Assembly (NCBI GenBank): GCA_018055865.1
Contig: JAGPGR010000113.1
Span: forward strand, 1-6,325
DNA: 6,325 nt
Origin: Paludibacteraceae bacterium
Lineage (GTDB): Bacteria; Bacteroidota; Bacteroidia; Bacteroidales; Paludibacteraceae
Direction of reading: 5' to 3'
Below, in pieces: positions 5,001-6,325 of this stretch. The notes below the pieces were generated by a model. That model made no database searches. It saw only the letters and a program-made list of their open reading frames with translations, and was not told the DNA's origin. The position numbers and the translations under genes are program-made. Position 1 is the stretch's first letter. Every line of letters starts with the position of its first letter.

Positions 5001-6325
5001 CTACTCTATCACCTTCATTTCCACCCGTCGGTTTTTCTGCCGGCCTTCTTCGGTTGCATTGGTTGTTATTGGCATGGATTGTCCATAGCCTTTGGGGGTT
5101 AACCGATCAAGGGCAATGCTTTTCAGGTTGAGGTATTTCACCACGCTTTCGGCACGTGCCTGACTGAGTTTGTTGTTTAACGTTACACTGCCGGTATTAT
5201 CGGTGTGTCCCTGTATCTCGAGCCGGGTTGCGGGGTTGTCGTTCAGAAACTGTATGAGTTTGTCCAGATCTGTGGAGTAATCGGCTTTAATCAGCGATTT
5301 TCCGGTTTCGAAATAGATATTGTTCAGCACAATGCTTTGTCCCACTTTAGCTTCTTCTATTCCCAGTTCCAGTTTTACATACAAAGTGGCGCTGCGGTTC
5401 AGACCTTTGGTGCTTACTTTTTCAATGTTGGAAATATAATCCGCTTTCTTACCCACAACCGTAAAATCACTTTCTGCCTCCAGTTGAGCAAGGAAAGTTC
5501 CATCGCCTGCTTTACTTTGTTTGGTGGTCAGACTTTTTTTGGTCAGGTTTGATACCGTAATCTCAGCTCCGGATTCGGGCAAATTCCTGGTTTTGTTTAT
5601 CACCACTCCCGAGAGCGTAAACCGTGGGTCGTTGTGCGAGATATTTACATGGATTGTCTTCGCTTCAAAATCTGATTTTCCGATACTCCGGCTCGTGGTA
5701 TTGATATTGTTAAGAATACCCTGAACACTGTAATCGGCCTCAGTCAGCTGATTGAAAGTAACCTGACCGTTGGCATCGGTTATACCGTTAAGTTTTTTAC
5801 CTTCCGGTCCGCTCAAAGTTAGTTCCACATACGGCAAAGGCTGTCCGGTAGCTTCATCGGTCACCGAAATGCTGATATCGCTTATCCGTTTGGGAGTTTC
5901 CACAATCGGCGGAGGAGGAGGAACAACAACGGGTATGGGTTTTGGTTTGCTGATATTGGTAGCAAAACCTACACTGTAATACAGTTGATTGCTTATCGAA
6001 CTACTCAATGATTTTCGATACTCAAGCGTAGCAAGCACAAAAGTTTCATTCCACAAAGAAAATTGCAGTCCGGCTCCCGGCGCAACACTGAACCCATTCA
6101 ACTCTTTGTATTTTTGAAAATTGGCTTTTAACAACAGGAAAGGAGAAACCGGGGATTTATCGGTCAGCAATTTGAGATGCGCACCGGCACTTACATCCAG
6201 CAGAAAGTTGCTGCTGCCATAATACGTTCCCGAAGGTAGCAGATAATCCGCCCAGCTCCCGTTGAAAGTTCCAATCAAATCTATATTAGGTGTCAATCCC
6301 TGTAGGTAATCCAGTCCGAAGCCGG
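5001..6325 (-). CDS. OmpA-family outer-membrane protein, 5' end beyond the window
   Basis: OmpA-family proteins anchor the outer membrane to peptidoglycan. The frame is open to the window edge, so the start is missing; the in-frame TTG at 6296 is internal, because it is preceded by GFGLDYLQG in the same frame. Counting from that TTG as residue 1, alternating strands to about 114 look like the end of a beta-barrel. A linker with PPPPP (126-130) follows, then two carboxypeptidase-regulatory/Ig-like modules (about 138-220 and 222-311). The OmpA C-terminal domain runs from about 323 to 431: NIYFETGKSLI opens it, GHTDNTGS holds D366 and LSQARAES holds R381, the 15-residue spacing of the diaminopimelate-binding D271 and R286 of E. 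coli OmpA, and NRRVEM closes it. The stop is TAG at 5001-5003. The barrel assignment is the least certain part. The missing part should hold a signal peptide and the first strands. Confidence 0.93.
   Translation of the reverse strand, partial: GFGLDYLQGLTPNIDLIGTFNGSWADYLLPSGTYYGSSNFLLDVSAGAHLKLLTDKSPVSPFLLLKANFQKYKELNGFSVAPGAGLQFSLWNETFVLATLEYRKSLSSSISNQLYYSVGFATNISKPKPIPVVVPPPPPIVETPKRISDISISVTDEATGQPLPYVELTLSGPEGKKLNGITDANGQVTFNQLTEADYSVQGILNNINTTSRSIGKSDFEAKTIHVNISHNDPRFTLSGVVINKTRNLPESGAEITVSNLTKKSLTTKQSKAGDGTFLAQLEAESDFTVVGKKADYISNIEKVSTKGLNRSATLYVKLELGIEEAKVGQSIVLNNIYFETGKSLIKADYSTDLDKLIQFLNDNPATRLEIQGHTDNTGSVTLNNKLSQARAESVVKYLNLKSIALDRLTPKGYGQSMPITTNATEEGRQKNRRVEMKVIE

Noticed and set aside
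5907..5922. GGA triplet repeat as a possible unstable microsatellite
   Set aside because: It simply encodes the PPPPP linker on the minus strand; in-frame triplets of this length are common in such linkers.
5205..5979. Several plus-strand open frames opposite the OmpA-family gene
   Set aside because: All are antisense to a well-supported coding region with conserved motifs and show no family resemblance.
1..6325. CRISPR array, tRNA, rRNA, insertion sequence or phage-defence cassette
   Set aside because: No regularly spaced direct repeats, no tRNA cloverleaf, no transposase or integrase frame and no nuclease or toxin pair was found on either strand.

Overview
The window looks like a chromosomal piece from a member of the Bacteroidota (Bacteroidetes). 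The evidence is the protein families present (an OmpA-family protein with a poly-proline linker and carboxypeptidase-regulatory-like domains, and a UmuC with a DUF4113-type tail). Two perfect matches to the Bacteroidota -7 promoter consensus TAnnTTTG stand directly upstream of genes, and Shine-Dalgarno sequences are weak or absent. The genus cannot be named from this sequence alone.

Layout, left to right. Positions 1 to about 350 hold no credible gene but a dense series of palindromes resembling dispersed intergenic repeats of Bacteroidota genomes. Positions 350-559 are an AT-rich leader. A plus-strand CHAD-domain gene (560-1326) follows; its frame is broken at an 8-A run near the 3' end, and the missing C-terminal CHAD segment is readable in the next frame. 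It converges on three minus-strand genes: umuC (1398-2663) and umuD (2663-3112), which overlap by one base, and upstream of them a lipoprotein-like amidase (3145-4815). A non-coding gap of about 185 bp holds a strong hairpin and the amidase promoter. The right end is filled by the C-terminal 440 or so residues of a minus-strand OmpA-family outer-membrane protein that runs off the window.

Functionally these are four separate units. UmuD and UmuC together form an inducible error-prone DNA polymerase V; all catalytic, cleavage and clamp-binding residues I can check are present. The amidase has a complete Ser-cisSer-Lys triad and a likely lipid anchor. The OmpA-like protein would tie the outer membrane to peptidoglycan. 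The CHAD protein would bind polyphosphate or a similar polyanion. Nothing suggests these genes share a pathway, and I see no clear novel multi-gene system. The points most worth a second look are the CHAD frameshift, the palindrome-rich element, a direct repeat beside the umuDC promoter, and a possible indel that extends the amidase tail into that promoter.
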